DNA of 47,967 nt from Pseudomonadota bacterium (GCA_018241405.1 JAFEDY010000005.1:1-47967); one strand, 5' to 3'; positions 9,517-19,104 are shown, counted from the first letter of the stretch. Notes: a model not told the origin generated them from the letters alone. Numbers and translations are program-made.

Positions 9517-12500
9517 CTATGGCCGCCGCACACGGAACCAGGCCGCGTACATGGCCGGCAGCGCCAGCAGCGTGAGCACGGTGGCCACGATCAGCCCGCC
9601 CATGATGGCCACCGCCATGGGGCCCCAGAACACGCTGCGCGACAGCGGAATCATGGCCAGCACCGCGGCGGCGGCCGTGAGCACGATGGGGCGCAGGCGG
9701 CGCACGGCAGCCTCCACGATGGCGTCCCAGGCGGGCACGCCGGCGGCACGGTCGAGCTCGATCTGGTCGATCAGGATTACCGAGTTGCGCTGGATCATGC
9801 CCATGAGTGCGATCACGCCCAGGAGCGCCACGAAACCGAACGGCCGGCTCAGGAGCAGCAGCGCCGCTGCCACGCCGGCGATTCCCAGCGGCCCCGTGAG
9901 AAACACCAGCACCGAGCGGCCGAAGCTGTGCAGCTGCAGCATGAGCAGCGTGAAGACGAGGAACAGCATGATGGGCACGCCGGCCACGATGGAGGACGAA
10001 CCCTTGCTGCTCTCCTCCACCGCGCCCGCCACTTCGATGCGCACACTGTTGTCGCCCGCGGCGTGCCAGCGCGCCTCCAGCGCGCGCAGCTCGGGCAGCA
10101 GCTGGGCCGTGACCGTGGCGCCCTGCAGGCCCTCCACCAGGTCGCCCTGCACGGTGATGGCGTAGCTGCGGTTCCAGCGCCACATCACGCCCGGTTCCCA
10201 GCTGAACACGGGCCTGGCGATCTGCGTCAGCGGTATGGACCGCCCCGAGGCCGTGGGCAGGTAGGCGTTGGCGATGTCGGAGATGGCCTCGCGCTCGTCG
10301 GGCGACTGGCGCAGCACGATGTCTAGAGCCAAGTCCCGCTCTCGGTACTGCCCCACCGTGGTGCCCGTGAACATGATGCGCGAGGCCTGGGCGATGGACT
10401 GGCTGGTCACGCCCAGGGCGCGCGCCTTGTCCTGGTCCACCTCCAGGCGCACCACCTTGACCGACTCGTTCCAGTTGTCGTTCACGCCGACCAGGTTGGT
10501 ATTGGCGCGCATCGCGGCCTTGACCTCATCGGCGCGCTGGCGCAGCGTGGCCGGGTCGCCGCCCAGCACGCGAAACTGCACCGGGTAGGGCACGGGCGGC
10601 CCATTGGGCAGCAGCTTGACACGGCCGCGCGCCTCGGGCACCTCCTCGGCCAGCAGCCGGGGCAGGCGCAGGCGCAGGGCCTCGCGCTCGGGCAGGCCCC
10701 TGGCCAGCACGATGAACTGCGACACATTGCTCTGCGGGAACACCTGGTCCAGCGGCAGGTAGAAGCGCGGCGTGCCCGAGCCCACCCAGGTGGCCACGCT
10801 TGCCACGCCGTCCTGCTCCATCAGGCGCCGCTCCAGGCGCTTGGTGACGGCCTCGTTGGCGGCCAAGGAGGTGCCCTCGGGGAACCACAGGTCGACCATG
10901 ACCTCGGGCCGGCTCGAATCGGGGAAGAACTGCTGCTGCACGCGCCCCATGCCCACGATACCCAGCGCAAAGATCAGCAGCGTGGCGCCTATGGTGATCC
11001 AGCGGTGCTGCACGCACCAGTTCACGGTGGCACGGAAGCGGTTGTAGAACGGCGTGTCGAACAGTTCGTGCGGCGGCGCATCGGGGTCGTGCGGCTTCAC
11101 TTTCAGCAGCAGCGTGCCCAGGTAGGGCACGAAGTACACCGACACGATCCACGACAGCACCAGCGCGATGACCGTGACGGCAAAGATGGCGAAGGTGTAT
11201 TCGCCGGTGACCGATTTCGCGATGCCGATCGGCAGGAAGCCCGCCGCCGTGATCAGCGTGCCGGTGAGCATGGGCTTGGCCGTCACGTCGTAGGCGAAGG
11301 TGGCGGCGCGCACCTTGTCGTAGCCCTCCTCCATCTTGCGCACCATCATCTCCACGGCAATGATGGCGTCGTCCACCAGCAGGCCCAGGGCGATGATGAG
11401 CGAGCCCAGCGACACCTTGTGCAGCCCTATGCCCAGGTAGTGCATGGCCAGGAAGGTCACGGCCAGCACCAACGGTATGGTGATGGCCACGACCAGGCCG
11501 GGGCGGTAGTCGATATGCCAACCCAAGCGCCCGCCCTTGTGCAGGCCGAGCGCGATAAAGCTCACGCCCAGCACGATGACCACGGCCTCGATCAGCACCT
11601 TGACGAACTCATTGACCGACGCGGCCACGGACGCCGGCTGGTCCTGCACCTGGTGCAGCTGCACGCCTGCGGGCAAGGTGGCCTGGATGTCGGCCGCCGC
11701 CGCACGCAGCGCCTTGCCCAGCGCGATGATGTCCCCGCCCTTGGCCATGGAGATGCCCAGGCCGATGACGTCCTGCCCCTGAAAGCGCACCTTCACGGCC
11801 GCCGGCTCCACGTAGCCGCGGTGCACCTCGGCGATGTCGCCCAGGCGCAGCTGGGCGCCCGAGCCACCACGTATCGGCATGGCGCGCAGCTGCTCCACGC
11901 TGGTGAACTGCCCGCCTACACGCACCTGCACCATGTCCTGCGGCGAATCGATCACGCCCGTGCTCTCCACGGCGTTCTGCGCGCCCAGCTGCGCCAGCAC
12001 GGTCTGGAAGTCCAGCCCCAGCTGGGCCAGGCGCTTTTGCGAGACCTCGACCCAGACGCGCTCGTCCTGCACGCCGAACTGATCGACCTTGGCCACATCC
12101 TTGACGCGCAGCAGCCGCTGGCGTACGTCGTCGGCCAGGTCCTTGAGCTCGGCGTAGCCAAAACCCCGGCCCTGCAGCGCGTAGATCACGCCATACACGT
12201 CGCCGAATTCGTCGTTGAAGAACGGGCCCTGGATATTGCCCGGCAGCGTATGGCGCATGTCGCCGATCTTCTTGCGCACCTGGTACCAGACGTTGGCCAC
12301 CTCGGCGGGGCGCGACGAGTCCTTGATCTCGAAGATGATCTGCGACTCGCCCGGCTTGCTGTAGCTGCGGATCTTGTCGGCGTAGGGCACCTCCTGCAGC
12401 GTGCGCTCAAGCTTGTCGGTCACCTGCTCAGCCACCTGCTGCGCCGTGGCACCGGGCCAGTTGGTGCGCACCACCATGGCGCGGAAGGTAAAGGGCGGGT

Positions 12501-12645
12501 CCTCGTCCTGCCCGAGCTGGAAGTAGGCGGCAATGCCCAGCAGCATCAGCACCACCATGAGGTAGCGCGTCAGGGGTGCATGGTTCAGCGCCCACAGCGA
12601 CAGGTTGAAGCCCTTGCGGCGCTCCGGGGGTTGCATTTGCGACAT
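9517..12645 (-). CDS. RND-family efflux transporter permease (AcrB/MdtB-like)
   Basis: This protein of about 1042 aa is an inner-membrane proton-driven RND pump that would export toxic compounds with the adaptor encoded just upstream. It begins MSQMQPPERRKGFNLSLWAL, followed by the first membrane helix and the porter region with VRTNWPGATAQQVAEQVTD. The second helix bundle has GLLVDDAIIAVEMMVRKM, with the paired Asp used for proton relay, and later FALGIVGMGRVQQQFFP opens the second half. The ATG at 12643-12645 is chosen because the earlier in-frame start overlaps the adaptor gene's end. The gap to the adaptor gene is 10 nt, indicating an operon. The short N-terminal substitution pattern (LGQDEDPPFTFR) is typical of the branch often annotated as multidrug or acriflavine resistance proteins; the substrate cannot be predicted. 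Confidence 0.93.
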   Translation of the reverse strand: MSQMQPPERRKGFNLSLWALNHAPLTRYLMVVLMLLGIAAYFQLGQDEDPPFTFRAMVVRTNWPGATAQQVAEQVTDKLERTLQEVPYADKIRSYSKPGESQIIFEIKDSSRPAEVANVWYQVRKKIGDMRHTLPGNIQGPFFNDEFGDVYGVIYALQGRGFGYAELKDLADDVRQRLLRVKDVAKVDQFGVQDERVWVEVSQKRLAQLGLDFQTVLAQLGAQNAVESTGVIDSPQDMVQVRVGGQFTSVEQLRAMPIRGGSGAQLRLGDIAEVHRGYVEPAAVKVRFQGQDVIGLGISMAKGGDIIALGKALRAAAADIQATLPAGVQLHQVQDQPASVAASVNEFVKVLIEAVVIVLGVSFIALGLHKGGRLGWHIDYRPGLVVAITIPLVLAVTFLAMHYLGIGLHKVSLGSLIIALGLLVDDAIIAVEMMVRKMEEGYDKVRAATFAYDVTAKPMLTGTLITAAGFLPIGIAKSVTGEYTFAIFAVTVIALVLSWIVSVYFVPYLGTLLLKVKPHDPDAPPHELFDTPFYNRFRATVNWCVQHRWITIGATLLIFALGIVGMGRVQQQFFPDSSRPEVMVDLWFPEGTSLAANEAVTKRLERRLMEQDGVASVATWVGSGTPRFYLPLDQVFPQSNVSQFIVLARGLPEREALRLRLPRLLAEEVPEARGRVKLLPNGPPVPYPVQFRVLGGDPATLRQRADEVKAAMRANTNLVGVNDNWNESVKVVRLEVDQDKARALGVTSQSIAQASRIMFTGTTVGQYRERDLALDIVLRQSPDEREAISDIANAYLPTASGRSIPLTQIARPVFSWEPGVMWRWNRSYAITVQGDLVEGLQGATVTAQLLPELRALEARWHAAGDNSVRIEVAGAVEESSKGSSSIVAGVPIMLFLVFTLLMLQLHSFGRSVLVFLTGPLGIAGVAAALLLLSRPFGFVALLGVIALMGMIQRNSVILIDQIELDRAAGVPAWDAIVEAAVRRLRPIVLTAAAAVLAMIPLSRSVFWGPMAVAIMGGLIVATVLTLLALPAMYAAWFRVRRP

Positions 12646-12655
12646 GGCGTCCCCT

Positions 12656-13852
12656 TCAGCGCGCCGCGGCCGACGCCGCAGACGCTCCCGCATTGATAGC
12701 TGCAGGCGCATTAGCTGGGGGATTTACATCCGATTTTTGCCTGTACACCATGACCTTCTGCCCCGGCGCCAGCACATGCACGCCGGTGGCCACCACCTGC
12801 ATGCCCGGCGTCAGTCCCGCGGCAATCACGGCGTCGTTGCCATCGGCCGTGGCAATCTGCACCGGCTGTGAGCGCACCGTGCCGCCACCGCCCTCGCCGG
12901 GCTCGAACACCCACACCGCCGTCTGCCCGCCTTCCTGGCGCAGGCTGCTGGTGGGCAGCCTGATGGCCTGCACGCCGGCATGCTCCAGCGCCTTCGGCGC
13001 CACATAGACGGTGGCGCCCAGCGGCGGCACGTCGGCGCCGTCCACCGCCACCTTGACGAGAAAGGTGCGCGTCACCGGGTCGGCGCTGGCCGCCACCTCG
13101 CGCACCTTGCCCGGCATCAGCGCGTCACGCGACCAGGCGCGCACCTGCACGGCCTGACCCACGCGCAGCTGGCCCACCTTGTCCTCGGGCACGTAGAACA
13201 CCGCGTCGCGCGGGCCGTCGCGCGCAATGCGCAGCACCGGCGTGCCTGCGGACAGCACCTGGCCGGGCTCGGCGTCCACCCCCGTGACCACGCCGGCCGC
13301 ATCGGCCACGAGTCGCGTGTAGTCCGCCTGGTGGCCCTGGGACGCGAGCTGCGCGCGCGCCTGGTCCAGCGCGGCCTGGGCCGACTTGAGCTGCGCCTGG
13401 CGCCGGTCCAGCTCGGCGCCGCTGATGAAGTTCTGCGCCTTGAGCTGGGAAAAGCGCTCGAAGTCGGCCGCCGCCAGGTCGCGCTGCGTCGTGGCCGCCG
13501 CCATCTGCGCGCGTGCGGCCTGCGTGGCCAGTTCATAGTCGCGCGCATCGAGCTGCGCCAGCAGCTGCCCGGCCTGCACGCGCTGGCCCAGCTCGGCCTG
13601 GCGCTGCACGATCTTGCCGGCCACGCGGAACGACAGGCGCGACTCCACACGCGCGCGCACCTCGCCCGCGTACTCCAGCTGCATCTGCAGGGGCGACGCG
13701 CCCACGGTGATGAGCTTGACGGCGCGGATGGGCTCGGGCGCACTCTGCTGGCGCGAACAGCCCGCCAGCAACGCCAGGCTGGCGGCAAGGGGCCACAAAA
13801 AAAGCCCCATCCGGGGCCGTGCGGGTGCATGGAAAGCAGACATGGCAGGCAA
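12656..13852 (-). CDS. RND efflux periplasmic adaptor lipoprotein
   Basis: This 398-aa membrane-fusion protein bridges the RND pump to an outer-membrane channel. A lipoprotein signal is visible (hydrophobic run ending LALLAGC-S), then a biotinyl-lipoyl-like domain (LSFRVAGKIVQRQAELGQRVQAG), an alpha-hairpin and the beta-barrel domain. The ATG at the given start is used, but MSAF three codons on is equally possible. It is first in a two-gene operon with the pump and divergent from hpnC. No outer-membrane channel gene is adjacent. The last 25 residues (Ala/Asn/Pro-rich) appear to be encoded by a repeat-like sequence (about 12690-12735) and are probably not functional. Confidence 0.9.
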   Translation of the reverse strand: MPAMSAFHAPARPRMGLFLWPLAASLALLAGCSRQQSAPEPIRAVKLITVGASPLQMQLEYAGEVRARVESRLSFRVAGKIVQRQAELGQRVQAGQLLAQLDARDYELATQAARAQMAAATTQRDLAAADFERFSQLKAQNFISGAELDRRQAQLKSAQAALDQARAQLASQGHQADYTRLVADAAGVVTGVDAEPGQVLSAGTPVLRIARDGPRDAVFYVPEDKVGQLRVGQAVQVRAWSRDALMPGKVREVAASADPVTRTFLVKVAVDGADVPPLGATVYVAPKALEHAGVQAIRLPTSSLRQEGGQTAVWVFEPGEGGGGTVRSQPVQIATADGNDAVIAAGLTPGMQVVATGVHVLAPGQKVMVYRQKSDVNPPANAPAAINAGASAASAAAR

Positions 13853-13935
13853 CGGGCCGCAACAGCCCAGCTAATGACCGATGGGTTAGTAATCTAGGTG
13901 AAACCCTTTTGCACTGTCAAGCGACAATCGCCGCG

Positions 13936-14814
13936 GTGAACCCCAAGCCATCCCTGCCCAGCGCTGCCGCCCCCACCGTGGCCGCACCCATCACGCACTA
14001 CGAGAACTTCCCCGTCGCCTCGCTGCTGTGCCCCCCGCGCCTGCGCCCGCCGATTGCCGCCATCTACGCCTTCGCGCGCACGGCCGACGACATCGCCGAC
14101 GAAGGCCAGGCCACCGCGGCCGAGCGCCTGGCCGACCTGGCGGCCTACCGCGCCGAACTGCGATCGGTGGCCACGGGCCAGCCCCCCGGCACGCGCTGGG
14201 CCTCTGTCTTCGGCCCCCTGCAGGCGGCGCTGCACAGCCACCAGCTGCCCGTGGCCCTGCTCAAGGATCTGCTGGACGCCTTCGCCCAGGACGTGGCCAT
14301 GACCGAAAGCCGCGCCAGCTACGCCGACCGCGCGCAGTTGCTGGACTACTGCCGCCGCTCCGCCAACCCCGTGGGGCGCCTGCTGCTGCACCTGTACGGC
14401 GTGCAGGATGATGCGGCCCTGGCCGAGAGCGACGCCATCTGCAGCGCCCTGCAGCTCATCAACTTCTGGCAGGACCTGAGCGTGGACCTGCCGCGCGGCC
14501 GCCACTACCTGACGGACGCCGACTGCGCCGCCCATGGCGTGGTGCGCGCCGACCTGGCGGCGCTGCACCGTACACCCGCCAGCGACCGGCTGATCCTGGA
14601 CAACGCCTCCTGGGCGCGCCAGCTCATGCTGGAAGGCGCACCCCTGGTGCACCGCATCCCCGGCCGCGCCGGCTGGGAGCTGCGCCTGGTGGTGCAGGGC
14701 GGCCTGCGCATTCTTGACAAGGTCGAGGCCCTGGGCGGCGCCAGCCTGCGCACGCGGCCCAGGCTGGGCGCGCTGGATTGGGCGCTCATGCTGGCACGCG
14801 CCATGCGCATGTAG
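13936..14814 (+). CDS. hpnC: Squalene synthase HpnC
   Basis: This 292-aa protein belongs to the trans-isoprenyl diphosphate synthase group (squalene/phytoene synthase fold). In the HpnCDE route, HpnD makes presqualene diphosphate from two farnesyl diphosphates and HpnC converts it to hydroxysqualene, then HpnE reduces this to squalene. The two aspartate motifs are visible as ARTADDIADEG and INFWQDLSVDLPRGRHYL. The GTG at 13936 (protein start VNPKPSLPSAAAPTVAAP) is chosen because upstream in-frame residues are unlike the family and overlap the divergent gene's region; the ribosome site is weak. hpnD and hpnE follow on the same strand. No hopanoid cyclase gene (shc) is seen in the window. Confidence 0.9.
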   Translation: MNPKPSLPSAAAPTVAAPITHYENFPVASLLCPPRLRPPIAAIYAFARTADDIADEGQATAAERLADLAAYRAELRSVATGQPPGTRWASVFGPLQAALHSHQLPVALLKDLLDAFAQDVAMTESRASYADRAQLLDYCRRSANPVGRLLLHLYGVQDDAALAESDAICSALQLINFWQDLSVDLPRGRHYLTDADCAAHGVVRADLAALHRTPASDRLILDNASWARQLMLEGAPLVHRIPGRAGWELRLVVQGGLRILDKVEALGGASLRTRPRLGALDWALMLARAMRM

Positions 14815-14831
14815 CCATCGCTTCATTGTTT

Positions 14832-14875
14832 ATAGCTTTCAGCGCTTTGCACATAAGCGCTAGAGGTGTTTTTCA
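14832..14875. repeat. REP-like intergenic repeat, copy 1
   Basis: TATAGCTTTC is followed by AGCGCTT (14841-14847), a 7-nt spacer and AAGCGCT (14855-14861), then AGAGGTGTTTTT. This imperfect palindrome resembles a dispersed intergenic element that I recall from Acidovorax and Comamonas genomes (AGCGCTT...AAGCGCT core). It lies between hpnC and hpnD and could act as a terminator on the plus strand because a T run follows. Confidence 0.55.
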
Positions 14876-14930
14876 CTCCAACTCACCGGGCACATGCCCG
14901 CCGCATGCGCCGTGGGACAATCACGCCCCC

Positions 14931-15770
14931 ATGAGTCCCGACCAGTATGTCCAGCAAAAGGCCGCCGCCTCCGGCAGCAGCTTCTACTACGCCTTCCTGT
15001 TCCTGCCGCGCGAGCGGCGTGCGGCCATCACGGCCTTCTACGCCTTTTGCCGCGAGGTGGACGACGTGGTGGACGACGTTTCAGACCCCGGTGTGGCCCA
15101 GGCCAAGCTGGCCTGGTGGCAGGGCGAGGTCACGAAGGCCTTCGCCGGCCAGCCCAGCCACCCGGTGATGCAGGCGCTGGTGCCCCATGTGCCCGTCTAC
15201 GGCATCGAAGAGCGCCAGCTGCAGGCCGTGATCGAGGGCTGCCGGATGGATCTGGAGCAGACGCGCTACCTCGACTTTGCATCCCTCAAGCGCTACTGCT
15301 ACCTGGTGGCCGGCGTGGTGGGCGAGGTGGCGGCGCGCATCTTCGGCCAGCAGGATGAGCGCACCACGCAGTACGCGCACACGCTGGGCCTGGCCTTCCA
15401 GCTCACCAACATCATCCGCGACGTGGGCGAGGACGCCATGCGCGGGCGCATCTACCTGCCCATCAGCGAACTGCAGCAGTTCGACGTCAAGGCGCACGAA
15501 ATCACCAAGCGCGAGTATTCAGATCGCTTCGCCACCCTGATGCGCTTCCAGGCCCAGCGCGCCCACCTGTTCTACGACGAGGCCCTGGGCCTGCTGCCCG
15601 ATGCAGACAGGCGCGCGCAAAAGCCCGGCCTGATGATGGCCAGCATCTACCGCACGCTGCTCTCCGAGATCGAGGCCGACGGCTTTCAGGTGCTGCACCA
15701 GCGCACCAGCCTGACGCCGCTGCGCAAGTTCTGGCTGGCGTGGAAGATGCAAGCCCTGGGGCGGTTTTGA
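14931..15770 (+). CDS. hpnD: Presqualene diphosphate synthase HpnD
   Basis: This 279-aa enzyme of the squalene/phytoene synthase family condenses two farnesyl diphosphates to presqualene diphosphate. Both Asp-rich motifs are present: FCREVDDVVDDV near residue 45 and TNIIRDVGEDAMRGRIYLP near residue 160, with the SGSSFYYAFLFLPRERR N-terminal signature. The ATG at 14931 gives MSPDQYVQQKAAASGSSF, the usual family start; the upstream in-frame extension contains the REP-like repeat and is not coding. It overlaps the start of hpnE by a few bases, so the two are co-translated. Confidence 0.94.
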   Translation: MSPDQYVQQKAAASGSSFYYAFLFLPRERRAAITAFYAFCREVDDVVDDVSDPGVAQAKLAWWQGEVTKAFAGQPSHPVMQALVPHVPVYGIEERQLQAVIEGCRMDLEQTRYLDFASLKRYCYLVAGVVGEVAARIFGQQDERTTQYAHTLGLAFQLTNIIRDVGEDAMRGRIYLPISELQQFDVKAHEITKREYSDRFATLMRFQAQRAHLFYDEALGLLPDADRRAQKPGLMMASIYRTLLSEIEADGFQVLHQRTSLTPLRKFWLAWKMQALGRF

Positions 15771-17080
15771 GACTTGCCGTCATAGGCGCCGGCTGGGGCG
15801 GCATGGCCGCCGCCGTGCAGGCCGCGCAGGCGGGCCACGCGGTCACGGTCTTCGAGGCCGGGCGCACGCTGGGCGGGCGCGCACGCGCCGTGCCGGGCAC
15901 GCGGGCAGACGGGCATGCCGTGCAACTGGACAACGGCCAGCACATCCTGATAGGCGCCTACGCCGAATGCCTGCGCCTGATGCGCGCCGTGGGGGTTGAC
16001 CCCGAGCACGCCCTGCTGCGCCTGCCGCTGGCCCTGGTCTTTGCCGACGGCACGGGCCTGGCCCTGCCCGACGCACCGCCGCCCTGGGATGCGCTGGCCG
16101 GCATTGCCCGCGCCCGCGGCTGGAGCGTGCGCGAACGCGGGGCCCTGCTGGCGCGCGCGGCGCGCTGGCGCCTGGGCCGCTTTGCCTGCCCGCCCGGCAC
16201 CCGCGTGGCCGATCTGTGCGCGGGCCTGCCCGAGCGGCTGCAGCGCGAATTCATAGACCCGCTGTGCGTCTCGGCGCTGAACACGCCGGCGCACGAGGCC
16301 TGCGGCCAGGTGTTTCTGCGCGTGCTGCAGGACAGCCTGTTTGCCGGCCGTGGCGGCTCCAACCTGCTGTTGCCGCGCCGCGACCTGGGCGCGCTGTTTC
16401 CCGAGCCGGCGGCGCACTGGCTGCGCGCGCACGGCCACGCCCTGCACCAGGGCCAGCGCGTGCAGGCGCTGGCCCGGGACGGCGCCGGCTGGCAGGTGGA
16501 CGGCGCGCCGTTCGATGCCGTGCTGCTGGCCACCGGCAACACCGAGGCCGCGCGCCTGGTCGCCCAAGCCGGCGCGCCCGCAGAACAGCGCCTCGCCCTG
16601 CAGGCCTGGGCCAGCGGCGCGCAGGCCCTGCGGTTTCGCGCCATTGCCACCGTCTACGCCGAACAGCCCACGGCCCGCGGCGCGCTGCTGGAGCGCCCCA
16701 TGCTGGCGCTGCGCGCGCGCGCAGGCCGCCCGGCGCAGTTCGTGTTCGACCGCGCACGCCTCGACGGCAACCGGGGCCTGCTGGCCTTCGTGGTCAGCGC
16801 CTTCGAGGGCGAACGCGCCCTGCTGGAGCGCCAAGTGCTGGACCAGGCCGCCGAGGACCTGGGCCTTGCCGGCCTGCGCGTGGTGCAAACTGTGGTGGAG
16901 CGGCGCGCCACCTTTGCCTGCACCCCAGCCCTGGCGCGCCCGCCGCGCGCCATCGCACCGCGCCTGCAGGCCTGCGGCGACTATGTGGCCGGGCCCTACC
17001 CGGCCACGCTGGAGGGCGCCGTGCTGCATGGCGTGGCAGCGGCGCAGGACATAGCGCGCAGCGCAACGGACGGAGGGTAG
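15767..17080 (+). CDS. hpnE: Hydroxysqualene dehydroxylase HpnE (FAD-dependent)
   Basis: This protein of about 437 aa is an amine-oxidase/phytoene-desaturase-like flavoprotein, the last step of the HpnCDE squalene route. The N-terminal dinucleotide-binding motif is VIGAGWGGMAAAVQAAQAG with the acidic FEAG end, then LGGRARAV; the C-terminal part has CGDYVAGPYPATLEGA, which fits FAD binding in this family. I take TTG at 15767 as the start: it overlaps the hpnD stop (TTGA), has GGGGCGG just upstream, and puts the Rossmann strand at the N-terminus as in relatives. A GTG at 15740 is an alternative that adds nine residues. Confidence 0.92.
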   Translation: MRLAVIGAGWGGMAAAVQAAQAGHAVTVFEAGRTLGGRARAVPGTRADGHAVQLDNGQHILIGAYAECLRLMRAVGVDPEHALLRLPLALVFADGTGLALPDAPPPWDALAGIARARGWSVRERGALLARAARWRLGRFACPPGTRVADLCAGLPERLQREFIDPLCVSALNTPAHEACGQVFLRVLQDSLFAGRGGSNLLLPRRDLGALFPEPAAHWLRAHGHALHQGQRVQALARDGAGWQVDGAPFDAVLLATGNTEAARLVAQAGAPAEQRLALQAWASGAQALRFRAIATVYAEQPTARGALLERPMLALRARAGRPAQFVFDRARLDGNRGLLAFVVSAFEGERALLERQVLDQAAEDLGLAGLRVVQTVVERRATFACTPALARPPRAIAPRLQACGDYVAGPYPATLEGAVLHGVAAAQDIARSATDGG

Positions 17081-17082
17081 AC

Positions 17083-19104
17083 ATGCACGTAAGCTGGCAG
17101 CAGCTGCGCAGCGTGACGCTGGCGCAGGCCATAGAGCACGCGGACAGCGAGCGCACCCTGGTCAGCCAGACCGAGTGGGACGAGGCCACGCGCCAGGCCG
17201 TGGCGGCCGCGCGCGGGCGCGGCGCAGCGCCCGTGGGCGTGGCAGACGTGGTGCTGGAGCGCGCCGCCGCGGTCGTGGCGCGCGCCGCCGGCCGCGACGC
17301 CACCGTGGCCGCGCTGCAGCAGCCGGGCACGCCGGCACGCTGGCTGGCGCGCGGCCTGCCGCTGGCGGCGCTGCTGCTCGGGCTGGCCCTGGACCGCATT
17401 GCCAACGCCCACCGCGTGGACCTGCTCTCGCCCCCGCTGCTGCTGGTGCTGGGCTGGAACCTGGCCATCTACGCCCTGCTGCTGTGGCACGCCTGGCGCC
17501 GCCCGGCGCACGAGCAGGCGCATGGCCTGCCGGCCGCGCTGCTGCACTGGGTGCTGCGGCGCCAGCTGCCCGGCTCCCGCGCCGCGCGCCGGGGCCTGGC
17601 GGCCCGCATCGCGGCCGACTTCTACGCCCGCTGGTCGGCCCTGGCGCTGGCGCGCTTTACGCAGCAGGCCGCCTGCGTGCTGCACCTGAGCGCCGCCGCC
17701 TGGGCCGCGGGCATTGCACTGTCGCTGCTGCTGCGTGGCCTGGTGGTGAGCTACCACTTCGGCTGGGAAAGCACTTTTCTGGACGCCGCCCAGGTGCACG
17801 CCATCGTGAGCCTGTTGTTTGCGCCGCTCACGCTGCTGCTGGGCCTGGCGCCGTTTTCGCTGCAGGAGATTGCCGCCACGCAGAACTTCGCCGGCGAAGG
17901 CGCGGCCGGGGCCCGCTGGGTGTGGATGTACGTGGGCCTGCTGGCGCTGGTGGTCGTGCTGCCGCGCCTGCTGCTGGCCGCCTGGGCCGGCTGGCGCCAG
18001 GCACGGTTGGCGCGGCAAGGCAGGCTGGACCTGCAGGGCGGCGGCTTCGACACGCTGCGCCAGGCGCTGCCCGCCGACCTGTGCGTCGGACTGCTGTGCG
18101 CCGCGCCGGCGCAGGAGCAGGCATTGCGCATCCTGCTGGCGCAGCACGCCGAGCATGGCGCCATGGTCAGCGCCCAGGGCGACCGGCTGCGCCTGCTGCG
18201 GCCCTCGGACGCGGCCACGCCCGTCGATGCCGTGATCGCCTGGGGCGATGGCCCCGCGCCCGAAGCGCCTGCCGCCTGGCAACAGGCCCCCCGGCTGGCG
18301 CTGGGCGGCGCCGAATTCGGTCCCAGCTGGGTGCAGGACGGCGTGCTGCTTGAGCGCCTGGCCGCGCTCCTGCCCGCGCAGCAGCCGGCGCTGGAACGGT
18401 TGCAGCAGGCCTGGCAGGCCGGCAACGAGGCGCGCTTTGCCCAGTCGCTGCAGGCCCTGGCCGGGCACCTGCGCGCCTGCGCCGCGCTGGTGCAGGCCGG
18501 GCAGGATGCCGCCCACTACACCCGCTTGCTACAGGAGCTGGACGCCACGCTGGGCAAGCTGCACGGCCACGGCGCACCGCCGGCGCAGCCCCCCAGACAG
18601 CTGCCGGCAGCCACGCCGGCCGCGCCCACACGCACCGGCGACGGAACGGCCCTGGCCATGGGCACCTCGGCCGGCGCGGCCGCAGGCGCCGCGGCCGGCG
18701 CCAAGGTGGGCGCCATGATCGACCTGGGCACCGGCGGCATGACGCTGGGCGTGGGCACGGCCCTGGGTGCGCTGCTGGGCGGCACCACGGCCTGGGCGCT
18801 GCGCACCCTGCAGAAAAAAGGCGAGAAAAGGGACGACACCGACGAGCTGCAGCGCCACATGGTCGAGGCCGCCTGCACGCGCTACCTGGTGCTGTCCCAC
18901 CTGGGGCGGCTGCCCGCGCGGCAGGCCGACGACCTGGGCGCGCACTGGCACGCCGAGGTCACGGGCACCGTGGCCGCCCACTGGCCGCAGCTAGCGGCCG
19001 CCCTGCAGGCCGGGCCCGCGCCGGCCGACCCGTTGCAGGCGCTGCTGCAGACCATGCTGCGGGGCATTCTGCAGCGCAGCCGGGTCCCACGCGCCCCGGG
19101 GTAA
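17083..19104 (+). CDS. DUF2868 membrane protein fused to a DUF3482-like C-terminus
   Basis: This 673-aa protein has about four to six membrane segments in its first 330 residues. Features such as YHFGWESTFLDAAQVHAIVSLL, GEGAAGARWVWMYVGLL and VVVLPRLLLA match DUF2868, a family of unknown function. The last 200 residues include a Gly/Ala-rich membrane-inserting stretch (AGAAAGAAAGAKVGAMIDLG, then GGMTLGVGTALGALLGG) that resembles the C-terminus of DUF3482 proteins. In relatives those usually follow DUF2868 as a separate gene with an N-terminal GTPase domain. No P-loop is visible here, so it looks like a fusion that lost the GTPase. The ATG at 17083 follows GGAGGG by 5 nt. The upstream hpnE gene ends 2 nt before. 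Confidence 0.7.
   Translation: MHVSWQQLRSVTLAQAIEHADSERTLVSQTEWDEATRQAVAAARGRGAAPVGVADVVLERAAAVVARAAGRDATVAALQQPGTPARWLARGLPLAALLLGLALDRIANAHRVDLLSPPLLLVLGWNLAIYALLLWHAWRRPAHEQAHGLPAALLHWVLRRQLPGSRAARRGLAARIAADFYARWSALALARFTQQAACVLHLSAAAWAAGIALSLLLRGLVVSYHFGWESTFLDAAQVHAIVSLLFAPLTLLLGLAPFSLQEIAATQNFAGEGAAGARWVWMYVGLLALVVVLPRLLLAAWAGWRQARLARQGRLDLQGGGFDTLRQALPADLCVGLLCAAPAQEQALRILLAQHAEHGAMVSAQGDRLRLLRPSDAATPVDAVIAWGDGPAPEAPAAWQQAPRLALGGAEFGPSWVQDGVLLERLAALLPAQQPALERLQQAWQAGNEARFAQSLQALAGHLRACAALVQAGQDAAHYTRLLQELDATLGKLHGHGAPPAQPPRQLPAATPAAPTRTGDGTALAMGTSAGAAAGAAAGAKVGAMIDLGTGGMTLGVGTALGALLGGTTAWALRTLQKKGEKRDDTDELQRHMVEAACTRYLVLSHLGRLPARQADDLGAHWHAEVTGTVAAHWPQLAAALQAGPAPADPLQALLQTMLRGILQRSRVPRAPG

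Noticed and set aside
11005..12696. 563-codon plus-strand open frame
   Set aside because: Antisense to the RND pump gene; His/Gln-rich composition with no recognisable domain.
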